A stretch of 64,000 nucleotides of DNA from Alteromonas gracilis (GTDB lineage Bacteria > Pseudomonadota > Gammaproteobacteria > Enterobacterales > Alteromonadaceae): assembly GCF_002993325.1 (NCBI RefSeq), contig NZ_PVNO01000024.1:248001-312000 (forward strand). Reading direction: 5' to 3'. The notes beneath the pieces were generated by a model. It was not told the origin of the DNA. It did no database searches and worked only from the letters and a program-made list of their open reading frames with translations. Of the stretch, positions 17,149 through 25,780 are shown in pieces; within the stretch, counting starts at the first letter, position 1; each line of letters starts with the position of its first letter. The position numbers were made by a program, and so were the translations under genes.

Positions 17149-17790
17149 TTACCTTGCTCTTTGAATAAGATGTCGAAATGTAAGGTTAATTCTACCACCG
17201 ATAGGCTTAGCCGTCTTCGCAATACCATGTACATAATGACTTTGTGTTGCTCCTGCCATAATCAATACGCTGCCGTGCTCAAGTACTTGCGTATACTTTT
17301 CTTTTGTTTCTTTATGTTTAAAGACAAACGGTCTTGCTTCACCTAACGTCACCGAAGCAATTACAGGGTTCATGCCTAACTCAGGCTCGTCATCAGAATG
17401 AAAGCTCATGCTGTCTTTACCATCTCGATACCAGTTAGCAAGAACACTGTTAAAGCGTGTGCCGTAACTTTGTGCACACAGTGCCTCGCACTTTGCTTTT
17501 ATTGACGAAAGACTCTTCGTCCATGGGTTTGGCGCCATGGTTAAATTAGAGTAGGTATAGGTGCACTCTGGGTCGCCATGCCAGCTTTGTAAGCGCGGAA
17601 TTTTTACCGACTTTCCAAACAACTTAATCGTGTCCTGTTGCCAAGGAAGTTCATTTTTTAACAAGGCAAAGAAGCTATCTGCGTCATCTTGCGACAATGC
17701 ACTGGGAAAGTACCTAACGTCAGCCTCGGATAATGGCAGTTTATAGGGCGACGCTTCGTTTCGGGGTGCCTCGAATAGAGAGTATTGCAT
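17149..17790 (-). CDS. alkB: AlkB-like 2-oxoglutarate/Fe(II) dioxygenase
   Basis: Oxidative demethylase that repairs alkylated bases in nucleic acids. At 213 residues it has the iron triad HSD (FHSDDE near residue 120), the later histidine (SHYVHGI), and the 2-oxoglutarate/substrate motif RINLTFR (R-x-N-x-T-x-R). The PN.W and YGTRFNSVLANWY regions resemble ALKBH2/3-type bacterial AlkB proteins. First gene of the probable alkB-bolA operon. No SOS or Ada box was recognised upstream. Confidence 0.9.
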   Translation of the reverse strand: MQYSLFEAPRNEASPYKLPLSEADVRYFPSALSQDDADSFFALLKNELPWQQDTIKLFGKSVKIPRLQSWHGDPECTYTYSNLTMAPNPWTKSLSSIKAKCEALCAQSYGTRFNSVLANWYRDGKDSMSFHSDDEPELGMNPVIASVTLGEARPFVFKHKETKEKYTQVLEHGSVLIMAGATQSHYVHGIAKTAKPIGGRINLTFRHLIQRAR

Positions 17791-18087
17791 GCGTACGTTT
17801 TTCGCTTCCCTTGGTGCTCAGTCTTAACTTAATAATGAAAACCAGTGTTATCTATGCTTAACTTTATGCTGCTGAATACGCAAGCACCGTGTAAGTGGAT
17901 TGATTTTTTAACCTCCCACTCTTTCGCTGATTCAGGAAATGTCTTTCATTCAGTCATGCTTCAGTAAAACAGCAGCAGTTATTGGCTAGAGTGCTGCCGA
18001 GGGTATGATAAGATACACACTTACAATCCATCAAATGCACATTCGCTCTAGTGAATGTCGTGAGCCTTTCCTAAAATACAGACGCTA

Positions 18088-19320
18088 ATGAATACAGAAT
18101 TTATTTTTGCCGACCGACAATTCTCGCTTATTCGCTACCCTGAAAAGCACCAACATATAAGCCTTCAGGCTTGGGATAGTGCCGATGAACTCATTATTGA
18201 GCACATTGAATCGTTATTGAGTGAAGGAGCCTTTCAAATCGGTACCGGTGAAAGTGATGGCTCAATGATGATCTTCAACGATGATTTTGGAGCATTAGGT
18301 TGTTGGTTCTCACACTTAGCGCCTTACTGGATATCTGACTCTTACATATCATTGCGTTCTTTACACGAGAACCTAAAAGCTAACCAATTATTAGACACAT
18401 CAGATACTGATAAATTAAATGCGCTAAAAACGGCTCCGGTGCAAACGCTTACCAGTGTTGAAAGTTCAACGTTTACTCCAGCAAAAGCTCCCCAAATTAT
18501 TGTAGTAAAAGTTCCACGTGCACTTGCGCTGCTAGAACAGCAGCTTATTGACTTACAGAAATATATTACACCTGACACTCAGATCATCGCGACGGGCAAA
18601 GTAAAAGCCATCACAAAATCTGTGCTCAATCTTTTTGAGCGATATATTGGCCCCACAACCACTTCTCTTGCAAAAAAGAAATCGCGGCTAATTTTCGCTT
18701 CGCCCCGACCATCTTTAAAGCAGGCTGACTCGCCTTATCCCACCCGCTGGCAGTGTAAAAGCACAACAGGTATAACGCTAACCATAGATAACCTAGCCAA
18801 CACATTTGCACGTCAGTCATTAGATATTGGGGCGCGCATTATGCTAGAGCACATGACGGTAAGTGCTAATGACGTGGTGGTAGATTTAGGTTGTGGTAAT
18901 GGCGTATTGGGCGTTAATGCATTGTCTCTTGCGCCGGATGCCAAGGTTATATTTGTGGATGAGTCTTATATGGCGTTAGAGAGCGCAAGACTAAATGTGC
19001 TCAATAACTTTCCAGATAAGATCGACCAGTGCGAATTTGTGGCAAGTAACTGTTTAGAAACCCTTCTGCAGCGTGAATACAAACCTGCTGTTACCAAAAT
19101 ATTGTGTAACCCACCGTTTCATCAACAAAACGCCATTACCGATCATATTGCATGGCAGATGTTCACCGATTCACGAGACTTGCTTATAAAAAGTGGGCAT
19201 CTTGTTGTGGTGGGTAACCGGCACCTGGACTATCACATTAAACTTAAAAAATTGTTCGGTGGTGCCAAGGTACTTGCGAGCGATAAAAAGTTCGTTATCT
19301 TAGGCACTGCGAAACGCTAG
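18088..19320 (+). CDS. rlmG: 23S rRNA (guanine1835-N2)-methyltransferase
   Basis: A 410-residue SAM-dependent methyltransferase. The C-terminal half matches E. coli RlmG closely: LDIGAR, VVDLGCGNGVLG (SAM motif I), the catalytic motif CNPPFHQQNAITD and NRHLDYHIKLKKLFG. The N-terminal half is a degenerate methyltransferase-like domain, as in RlmG and RsmC; it is a little longer than in E. coli (378 residues in total there). RsmC is the closest alternative but the C-terminal motifs fit RlmG better. Monocistronic, with the cyclophilin 49 bases downstream. Confidence 0.9.
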   Translation: MNTEFIFADRQFSLIRYPEKHQHISLQAWDSADELIIEHIESLLSEGAFQIGTGESDGSMMIFNDDFGALGCWFSHLAPYWISDSYISLRSLHENLKANQLLDTSDTDKLNALKTAPVQTLTSVESSTFTPAKAPQIIVVKVPRALALLEQQLIDLQKYITPDTQIIATGKVKAITKSVLNLFERYIGPTTTSLAKKKSRLIFASPRPSLKQADSPYPTRWQCKSTTGITLTIDNLANTFARQSLDIGARIMLEHMTVSANDVVVDLGCGNGVLGVNALSLAPDAKVIFVDESYMALESARLNVLNNFPDKIDQCEFVASNCLETLLQREYKPAVTKILCNPPFHQQNAITDHIAWQMFTDSRDLLIKSGHLVVVGNRHLDYHIKLKKLFGGAKVLASDKKFVILGTAKR

Positions 19321-19369
19321 GTGCGAAAAAGAAATACGCGAATTAAGGATTACATTTAAAGGCATTTTT

Positions 19370-19978
19370 ATGAGAAAAATACTTTTACCACTGCTAACCG
19401 CTGTTATGCTGATTGGCAGCAGTTCGTCGGTCATGGCCAAGAAAGACGATGGTTCTCAGGTTCAGCCAGATAACTATTATCCACGGGTAAAGATAGAAAC
19501 TACCATGGGTGATATCGTGGTTGAACTGGACAGAAGACGTGCGCCCATTACGGTAAATAACTTCCTTCGCTATGTAGATAAGCGTGCTTATGAAGACACC
19601 ATTTTTCATCGCATTGTGCCGGGCTTTGTGGTGCAAGGTGGCGGTTATACGGCCGACTTCAATGGCAAATCAAATTTTCCCGATATCTTTAATGAGTCTG
19701 GTAACGGTTTGACCAACGACCTACACACCATAGCAATGGCGAGACAGAGCGACCCGCATACGGCAAATCGTCAGTTTTTCTTTAACGTAAATGACAACAG
19801 TAGCTTAAACCCGGGCAGAGATTGGGGCTACGCTGTGTTTGGCGTGATTGTGGAAGGTGAAGATATTGTTGATGCCATGTCGGAAGTAGAAACCGAATAC
19901 TCAATCCGCTTAAACGCGAATAACGTTCCGATTGAGCCAATCATTATTAAAAAAATGACCGTGCTTCCGCCGTTGTAA
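19370..19978 (+). CDS. Periplasmic cyclophilin-type peptidyl-prolyl isomerase
   Basis: A 202-residue protein with a signal peptide (MRKILLPLLTAVMLIGSSSSVMA). The cyclophilin domain follows from about residue 36: TTMGDIVVELD, FHRIVPGFVVQGGGY, and a core resembling NRQFFFNVNDN. It is PpiA-like and helps folding of exported proteins. Spacing to rlmG allows co-transcription. Confidence 0.9.
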   Translation: MRKILLPLLTAVMLIGSSSSVMAKKDDGSQVQPDNYYPRVKIETTMGDIVVELDRRRAPITVNNFLRYVDKRAYEDTIFHRIVPGFVVQGGGYTADFNGKSNFPDIFNESGNGLTNDLHTIAMARQSDPHTANRQFFFNVNDNSSLNPGRDWGYAVFGVIVEGEDIVDAMSEVETEYSIRLNANNVPIEPIIIKKMTVLPPL

Positions 19979-20009
19979 TACTAGGACAAAATTACGGTAA
20001 GAACTTTTG

Positions 20010-20046
20010 AAAAAAACAGCCATAGAAGACGTTTCTTTATGGCTGT
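20010..20046 (-). terminator. Terminator after the GNAT gene
   Basis: Minus-strand arms ACAGCCATA and TATGGCTGT, then a run of T. The stem overlaps the stop codon of the acetyltransferase. It may also work weakly for the convergent cyclophilin gene. Confidence 0.75.
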
Positions 20047-20555
20047 AAATCCAGCTTAAACAAATGCTGCTTTGGGAAGGTTTTATCGAAGTAAAATCCC
20101 AGCTTTTTAAACCCAAGGCGACGTAAAAGGTTTTGCGATGCCATATTTTCTGGGTGCGTCATCGCAGTCAAAAACCGATACCCTTCAGACGCGGACCAGG
20201 CTATAACGCACTGACATGCCGCATAACATATGCCACGACCTCTTGCCTCTGGCAGCATAGCAAAGCCTAAATCAGGGCACTCAAACGCAAAACGATTGAA
20301 TAGCCCACAAACGCCCAAAGGCTGTTTAGTGTCTGTCGCCTCAACGGCAAGCAGGCCATACCCCCACTCTTCTCTTTGCGCATTTGTTCTGCCGATATAG
20401 TCACACGCATTGTCTAGTGTATTGACATTTTTACTTCCAATATATTTAAGCCATAACGGGTCCTGCTGAAGCGCAAGTACCCACTGCTTATCGTCGAAAG
20501 TAAGGGGCCGCAAAGTAATACCATTCCTTGTAAAAATAGAGCTATTTGTATTCAC
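20037..20555 (-). CDS. GNAT-family acetyltransferase
   Basis: A 172-residue N-acetyltransferase of the RimJ/RimL-like group: ITLRPLTFDDKQWVLALQQD at the start, the acetyl-CoA loop around LPEARGRGICYAA (R-G-x-G) and NMASQNLLRRLGF at the end. Such proteins acetylate small molecules or protein N-termini; the substrate is not readable. Divided from the next minus-strand gene by about 40 bases, possibly the same transcript. Confidence 0.85.
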   Translation of the reverse strand: MNTNSSIFTRNGITLRPLTFDDKQWVLALQQDPLWLKYIGSKNVNTLDNACDYIGRTNAQREEWGYGLLAVEATDTKQPLGVCGLFNRFAFECPDLGFAMLPEARGRGICYAACQCVIAWSASEGYRFLTAMTHPENMASQNLLRRLGFKKLGFYFDKTFPKQHLFKLDLQP

Positions 20556-20595
20556 AATGAACCTTTCGCATGAGCGCTTTCGTTATTTATAAACA

Positions 20596-21225
20596 CTAGC
20601 CCTTTGCTAAAATATTGTCTATGCGATTGATAGCTTCATTATTCACTTTTGCCGCCCGCGGATAATTAGGTTTTGCCCTGTCATTTACCCTTGGGTGCTC
20701 CCACAACGAGGTATGAGTTACAAAACGCTCAACTTCTTTAATGCCACCGTGTTCTAAACAGCCGGCCAAGCAGGTGTCAACGTACGTCTGGTGAACGGGA
20801 AATTCTTCACTTGCTGGTTCACACGCTAAGGTTTCACAAATCCAGAAGGTGAATTGAGAAAGCACATCGTCTATCAACGAAGACTCATCAGCTTCATGAA
20901 GGTGAAAATTAAGCGCGCTTGGACTTACCTCAACAAACCGATAATCTTTTTCTCGCTCCTGTAAGGCAGGGTTAATAAGGGTAGGTATGAGCTGGGCATT
21001 TAATTTGCTGTGCGAGTTGGCCAATGCGCCAACGTAAGTCTGTTTTTCTTGAAGACTACGCGTTACCCACGCCCGTTCAAAACCTGAAACCGTTACAGGG
21101 ATCCCTTTTGTGAAAATGTTCGAGTAGCGCTCTCGACTGTCTTTACTTAGCAAGCTTCCATAACCTAACACCATGTGTTTCTCGCTTTGAGTATTTAGCC
21201 AACTCGCCAATTCAATCATTGTCAC
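20596..21225 (-). CDS. Gamma-glutamylcyclotransferase-like protein
   Basis: A 209-residue protein with VLGYGSLLSKDSR near residue 18, which resembles the YGSL nucleotide/glutamyl loop of the GGCT-like fold. The rest is not strongly similar to known families that I can recall. The C-terminus has an unusual conserved-looking WEHPRVNDRAKPNYPRAAKVN. A role in glutathione or gamma-glutamyl metabolism is only a possibility. Confidence 0.6.
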   Translation of the reverse strand: MTMIELASWLNTQSEKHMVLGYGSLLSKDSRERYSNIFTKGIPVTVSGFERAWVTRSLQEKQTYVGALANSHSKLNAQLIPTLINPALQEREKDYRFVEVSPSALNFHLHEADESSLIDDVLSQFTFWICETLACEPASEEFPVHQTYVDTCLAGCLEHGGIKEVERFVTHTSLWEHPRVNDRAKPNYPRAAKVNNEAINRIDNILAKG

Positions 21226-21333
21226 CTCTATTCAGTAGTCAGTTTCAGATGTTCATAATACCAATCCGCTTTTATCTAGGTTTAGTTTTACAGGAAAAAT
21301 AAACAATCAGTGCATTTTTTGTTGGTCTAAAAC

Positions 21334-21382
21334 GAGAAAGGCGATGCACCGAGTCTCCTCAATACATCGCCTTAATTTTCTC
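21334..21382 (-). terminator. Terminator after the TonB-dependent receptor
   Basis: Arms AAGGCGATG and CATCGCCTT with an 18-base loop, extended by GAGAA/TTCTC. On the minus strand it is followed by TCTCGTTTT, an imperfect U-tract. Confidence 0.55.
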
Positions 21383-21399
21383 GCAATGAAGCTGTTTGG

Positions 21400-23922
21400 T
21401 TAAAACAACGCTCTTACACCCATAGTGAAGTTTCTACCTGGAAGCGGCGCTTGGTCTTTCAAGAAAGATGTATGAACGCGGGCCTCTTCGTCAGTAAGGT
21501 TTTCACCTCGGGCAAATACGACCCAATCGATACCTTGAGTACCAAACTCATACTGCACACTGGCATTGACCAACGTGTAGCCGTCTGTAGCTGTCTCGAA
21601 TGACGCCACTTCAGTTTGATCGTCATACCACGTAAAGCCCACATCGGCGCTAAGGCCATCATTTACATAGCTGAGTTCACTACCAAAGCGCATAGGTGGC
21701 GTGCGTGGAAGATTATCATCTTCTACTTCCGCGCGAATATAGTCACCAAAAACGGTTAAGCGCAGCGTGTCAGTCAGGTCTACGTAAGTTTCTGCTTCGA
21801 AGCCCCATATGTCTGCGTCAGCCTGCTGAAAGTAATAGATTGGCAAGCCTTCTTCATCGCCGTGCTCGTCATGTCCGTGCTCTTCAAGTTCGCCTTCTAG
21901 CTCTTCTTCCTCATGCTCGCCGTGTTCTTCGTGCTCACTAAGTGCAATCAGCCCCGTACTTGTTTGGAAAATATAGTCATCAGCCTGATTGTAGAAGAAA
22001 GACGCACTGTAGCCCCAGCTTCCGGTAAATTTACGAAAAGTAATGTCTAGGTTAGTGCTTACTTCTTCTTTTACATCCTTGAGGTTATCTTCAATGTGGC
22101 CTTCTTCGTCCATATCAAACACCAAGCCCACTTCGTAGCTTTGGGTTGCTAAGTGCTGACCCGCTGAGAACAGTTCCTGCTGACTAGGTGCTCGCTCGCT
22201 ACGTGACAAGGTAACGGCAATTGAGTGGCCTTTCTGGTATTCCCAGTTTGCGCCAGCTGAAAGTGACAGGCTGGTAAAGTCATAGTCTGGGAAGTTGAAA
22301 GCAACAGCGTGCTCTTCATGCTCTTCACCTTCATGCTCTTCATCATGCTCTTCATCGTGTTCTTCGCCCTCGTGTTCCTCGCCTTCATGCTCTTCATGCA
22401 ATACGTCAAGTTCCACTTCACTGGCGTCAGCGTCCAACGTGGTGCGCTCTAGTCGACCACCAAGTTCAAAAGTTACGTCACCTACTTTCTTCTGCTCCAC
22501 GATGTAAAGCGCATAACTAGACGTCGTATTGGCTGGCGTGAAGGCTTCTTCACCCACTGCATTGTAATCGCTATGGTTAAACTGTAGCCCGAACACCCCG
22601 TGCCAACCATTCACTTCTTCGTGATAAGCAGATAGGCGGATATCGCTCGATTCGTTTGTAAATACGGTACCAGGCTCGCCGTCTTCAATTTCCGCATGTT
22701 CATAGTCAGTGTAGGCAGCAGCAAATTTGAGGTTTGTTAGGCCACGTACAGGAGAGTGCCACTCACCTGCTGCTTGATAACGAGTCATATCCAAATCAAG
22801 CAACACGCCTTCTTCACCGTGCTCTTCATGATCGTGTCCTTCATGATCGTGTTCTTCACCTTCAAGATCTTCATCATGCTCGTCGTGTTCTTCTTCACCG
22901 TGGGCATGGCTATGACCAGGCACACCATATTCATTGTCTAATTGCTCAACCGCGAAACCGAAGTAACCCTCGTCAGCCACATAAGATAAACCAGCAACAA
23001 TGTTGCTTGTCTCCATGGCGCTGCTCTCTAATACACCGTTTGGCTCATCTTCATCAGGGTCAATAGACGCAAAACCTGGAATATCTGCATTATCTGTATC
23101 GCGATAAAAACCATCTACATGCCAAACGATATTACCACTGCCACCCGTCACATCGGCGCGGGTGTAAGAACCATTGTTTACTGTGCTGTAGCTAGTTTCA
23201 GCCTCGCCCTCAACGCCTTCAACCTGATACTGAGGAATACGCTTATCAACCACGTTGACTACACCGCCAATTGCCCCACTGCCATATTGGAGCGTCGCTG
23301 GGCCGCGCAAAATTTCCACCTGAGTGGCACTTGACAGTGTGGTGGCTACATTATGGTCGGGTCCAACACGAGATACGTCAGAAACATCCAAGCCATTTTG
23401 AACAATTTTTACACGCGGGCCATCGTTACCGCGAATAACAGGACTGCTTGAAACAGGGCCAAAATAGGTACTGTGAACCCCCGGGGCATTTTTAAGCGTT
23501 TCACCTAGCGTTGGCGCTTCAATTTTACGTAATTTCTCAGCACCAATGACTGTAACTGGCGTAACCGATTCAAGTACCGACGATTGAAGTGCGTTAGCGG
23601 TAACCACAATATTTTCGACCGATGAAGGTTCTAAAACGAAGTCGACGTTTTGATCGGCGGTTACGTCACCTAAGTCGTTGTCACCGTGGATATAGTTGGA
23701 AGAGTAAACATGTAGATGAATATGTGGCTGTTTTACGTCGTCAAAGCGGTAAACACCGTTTTCGTCAGTGTATGCTACACGGCGACTACCTTCTATTTTA
23801 ACTTCGGCCCCTGCGACTGGCTGACCTGCCGTGTCTGTGACCTTTCCTGTTACCGTGGTGGCATACACAGGCGCACTTAACAGCCCTGCTATGGACAAAC
23901 TTAGCAGCGAACGCATTTTCAT
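21400..23922 (-). CDS. Histidine-rich TonB-dependent outer-membrane receptor, probably for zinc
   Basis: An 840-residue TonB-dependent receptor. It has a signal peptide (MKMRSLLSLSIAGLLSAPVYA), a carboxypeptidase-regulatory-like beta-sandwich (about residues 24-95), a plug domain (ENIVVTANALQSSVLESVTP, then RGPATLQYGSGAIGG) and a beta-barrel ending in FTMGVRALF. Three segments of alternating His and Glu/Asp (about residues 335-369, 506-537 and 657-690) sit in likely extracellular loops and should bind metal. ZnuD-type zinc receptors carry such loops. Two Zur-like palindromes lie directly upstream. Nickel or another metal remains possible. Terminator downstream. Confidence 0.88.
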   Translation of the reverse strand: MKMRSLLSLSIAGLLSAPVYATTVTGKVTDTAGQPVAGAEVKIEGSRRVAYTDENGVYRFDDVKQPHIHLHVYSSNYIHGDNDLGDVTADQNVDFVLEPSSVENIVVTANALQSSVLESVTPVTVIGAEKLRKIEAPTLGETLKNAPGVHSTYFGPVSSSPVIRGNDGPRVKIVQNGLDVSDVSRVGPDHNVATTLSSATQVEILRGPATLQYGSGAIGGVVNVVDKRIPQYQVEGVEGEAETSYSTVNNGSYTRADVTGGSGNIVWHVDGFYRDTDNADIPGFASIDPDEDEPNGVLESSAMETSNIVAGLSYVADEGYFGFAVEQLDNEYGVPGHSHAHGEEEHDEHDEDLEGEEHDHEGHDHEEHGEEGVLLDLDMTRYQAAGEWHSPVRGLTNLKFAAAYTDYEHAEIEDGEPGTVFTNESSDIRLSAYHEEVNGWHGVFGLQFNHSDYNAVGEEAFTPANTTSSYALYIVEQKKVGDVTFELGGRLERTTLDADASEVELDVLHEEHEGEEHEGEEHDEEHDEEHEGEEHEEHAVAFNFPDYDFTSLSLSAGANWEYQKGHSIAVTLSRSERAPSQQELFSAGQHLATQSYEVGLVFDMDEEGHIEDNLKDVKEEVSTNLDITFRKFTGSWGYSASFFYNQADDYIFQTSTGLIALSEHEEHGEHEEEELEGELEEHGHDEHGDEEGLPIYYFQQADADIWGFEAETYVDLTDTLRLTVFGDYIRAEVEDDNLPRTPPMRFGSELSYVNDGLSADVGFTWYDDQTEVASFETATDGYTLVNASVQYEFGTQGIDWVVFARGENLTDEEARVHTSFLKDQAPLPGRNFTMGVRALF

Positions 23923-23938
23923 GGGTATTCCTCTGAGG

Positions 23939-23971
23939 ATGTTATAACATTATCTAGTGATGTTATAACAT
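23939..23971 (-). promoter_or_regulatory. Two Zur-like palindromes upstream of the TonB receptor
   Basis: The perfect 12-base palindrome ATGTTATAACAT occurs twice, at 23939-23950 and 23960-23971, with centres 21 bases apart. The core GTTATAAC is typical of AT-rich Zur operators in gammaproteobacteria. The nearer copy ends only 16 bases before the ATG, so binding would block transcription or initiation. Confidence 0.72.
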
Positions 23972-24102
23972 TTTTCAGCATTGCTTGGCGCATGTCAACC
24001 GCAGAATACCGTAACTTCACCTTTATCTAACGCAATTTAATGTTTCTTAACAATGCGAGCGCAAAGTCCTGCTTCTCGCTCTTCTGTTCCCCCGAAAAGG
24101 CC

Positions 24103-25071
24103 CTACGCTCTGCTTACCGTAAAGTTAATTACCTCTTGAATATGCTTTGCATTCGTTTTGAGCATAAGTAATCTGTCGATACCCAGTGCCACACCCGCAC
24201 ATGACGGCAACCCCGCATCTAGCGCGCTCAGAAAATTTTCATCGATAGGTTTAACAGGAAGGTTAGCAGCTCTGCGCTTCTCGTTATCCGTTTCAAAGCG
24301 CTGACGTTGCTCGCTCGCAGCGCTCAATTCATTAAAACCATTGGCGAGTTCAGCGCCTCGGAAATACACTTCAAAGCGTTCGGCAACCCGTTCATCTGTA
24401 GCGCTTAACTTGGCAAGTGCCGCTTGAGAAGCCGGAAAATTATAGATAAAACATGGCTTATCGATACCTATTTTAGGCTCGATTGCATAACTGAATAACA
24501 GCTGCAATTTACTGTCATCGCTGAGGCTTTGCGGTGCATGAATATCTATATTCTGCTGTTCCATTGCCTTTAGCAACACGTTGTCATCAGCACTTAGAGG
24601 GTCAATATTCAAATAGGTTTGAAAGGCTTGCTGATAAGTCATCTTATCGGCTGGAGATGTCGCTAGCGTTTCTTGCAATAAGGCATCAACCTCGTCCATT
24701 AATGCAAAATGATCGAAGCCTAAGCGGTACCACTCCAACATAGTGAACTCTGGATTGTGCCAGCGGCCCTCGCCTTCGTGACGAAATGCTTTACATATTT
24801 GATAAATAGAGCCGCTATGAGCGCAAAGTAGTCGCTTCATGGCATATTCAGGCGAAGTTTGAAGATATAACCGAGTGGGCTCGCCCGATTGGGCAAAGTT
24901 AAACTCAGTATCAAATGCATCAAGATGCTCATCGGTAACCGTGCCGTTTGAAAGTAAAGGCGTGTCTACCTCTAACACGTTTCTTGCGTAAAAAAACTCA
25001 CGGATGTTTCTGAGTAATTCTGCACGCGCCACACGCGCCTCATGAGTGGTAGTAGGCTGCCAAGATTTCAT
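24103..25071 (-). CDS. epmA: EF-P (R)-beta-lysine ligase
   Basis: Class-II LysRS-like enzyme that attaches (R)-beta-lysine to Lys34 of EF-P. Motifs: FRHEGEGRWHNPEFTMLEWYR (motif 2 region) and GVALGIDRLLML (motif 3). I chose ATG 25071 (MKSWQPTT), 322 residues, because it aligns with the E. coli start and has AGG 9-11 bases upstream. The longer reading to 25134 would run through the efp terminator. It lies downstream of efp, so it may need its own promoter or read-through. Confidence 0.93.
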   Translation of the reverse strand: MKSWQPTTTHEARVARAELLRNIREFFYARNVLEVDTPLLSNGTVTDEHLDAFDTEFNFAQSGEPTRLYLQTSPEYAMKRLLCAHSGSIYQICKAFRHEGEGRWHNPEFTMLEWYRLGFDHFALMDEVDALLQETLATSPADKMTYQQAFQTYLNIDPLSADDNVLLKAMEQQNIDIHAPQSLSDDSKLQLLFSYAIEPKIGIDKPCFIYNFPASQAALAKLSATDERVAERFEVYFRGAELANGFNELSAASEQRQRFETDNEKRRAANLPVKPIDENFLSALDAGLPSCAGVALGIDRLLMLKTNAKHIQEVINFTVSRA

Positions 25072-25098
25072 ACGTTCAAACCTAAGTTGTAGAGCTGA

Positions 25099-25131
25099 AA
25101 CAAAAAGCCGGTACACAAAGGCACCGGCTTT
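25099..25131 (-). terminator. Terminator between efp and epmA
   Basis: Minus-strand arms AAAGCCGGT and ACCGGCTTT, then TTGTTT. A clear intrinsic terminator 44 bases after the efp stop, which separates efp from epmA and argues against the long epmA start. Confidence 0.78.
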
Positions 25132-25174
25132 CATACGTAAACAGAATGCGCGATGTGCGCTTCAGTTTTCGCTA

Positions 25175-25744
25175 TTATTTTTGTGCGCGAGACACATATT
25201 CGCCAGAGCGCGTATCTACACGGATAACTTCGCCTGTTTGAACGAAAAGAGGAACACGTACAACAGCACCAGTGCTAAGCGTTGCGGGCTTACCGCCAGT
25301 ACCTGCTGTGTCGCCTTTTAGACCAGGATCAGTTTCGGTGATTTCTAGCTCAACAAAGTTTGGTGGCGTTACTGTGATAGGTGAACCATTCCACAGTGTG
25401 ATTGTGCAAACATCGTTTTCTACTAACCACTTTTTATTCTCGCCTACCGCTTTTTCATCCGCAGCGATTTGTTCGAATGTATCGTTGTTCATAAAGTGGT
25501 AGAATTCGCCGTCGGTGTATAGGTAGGCAAGTTCCGTATCCATTACGTCAGCGCCTTCTACCGATTCACCTGAGCGGAAAGTTTTTTCTAAAACTTTACC
25601 TGAAATAAGCTTGCGAATTTTAACGCGGTTAAACGCTTGGCCCTTACCCGGCTTTACGTATTCGTTTTCTAGAATGTTGCAAGGTTCGCCGTCCAGCATG
25701 ATTTTCAGGCCGCCTTTGAACTCGTTAGTGCTGTAATTAGCCAT
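25175..25744 (-). CDS. efp: Translation elongation factor P
   Basis: 189 residues, very similar to E. coli EF-P. It binds ribosomes stalled at polyproline and speeds peptide bond formation. The modified lysine is present as Lys34 in [10 protein letters not shown] use the start MANYSTNEF at 25744; an upstream in-frame Met at 25831 would add 29 unrelated residues and overlap the divergent epmB. The start-to-start distance to epmB is only 36 bases, so their promoters must overlap the genes or each other. Confidence 0.97.
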   Translation of the reverse strand: MANYSTNEFKGGLKIMLDGEPCNILENEYVKPGKGQAFNRVKIRKLISGKVLEKTFRSGESVEGADVMDTELAYLYTDGEFYHFMNNDTFEQIAADEKAVGENKKWLVENDVCTITLWNGSPITVTPPNFVELEITETDPGLKGDTAGTGGKPATLSTGAVVRVPLFVQTGEVIRVDTRSGEYVSRAQK

Positions 25745-25780
25745 AATTCCTCTGTCTAAACATAAGGTACAAAAAGTTTC

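Noticed and set aside
21696..21941. Plus-strand open frames opposite the His-rich receptor segments (also at 22295-22507 and 22734-23066)
   Set aside because: They are mirror frames caused by the repetitive His/Glu codons and give Ser/Cys- or Arg/His-rich nonsense proteins.
24960..25134. Longer epmA start at 25134
   Set aside because: It would read through the efp terminator hairpin, and the added 21 residues have no counterpart in EpmA.
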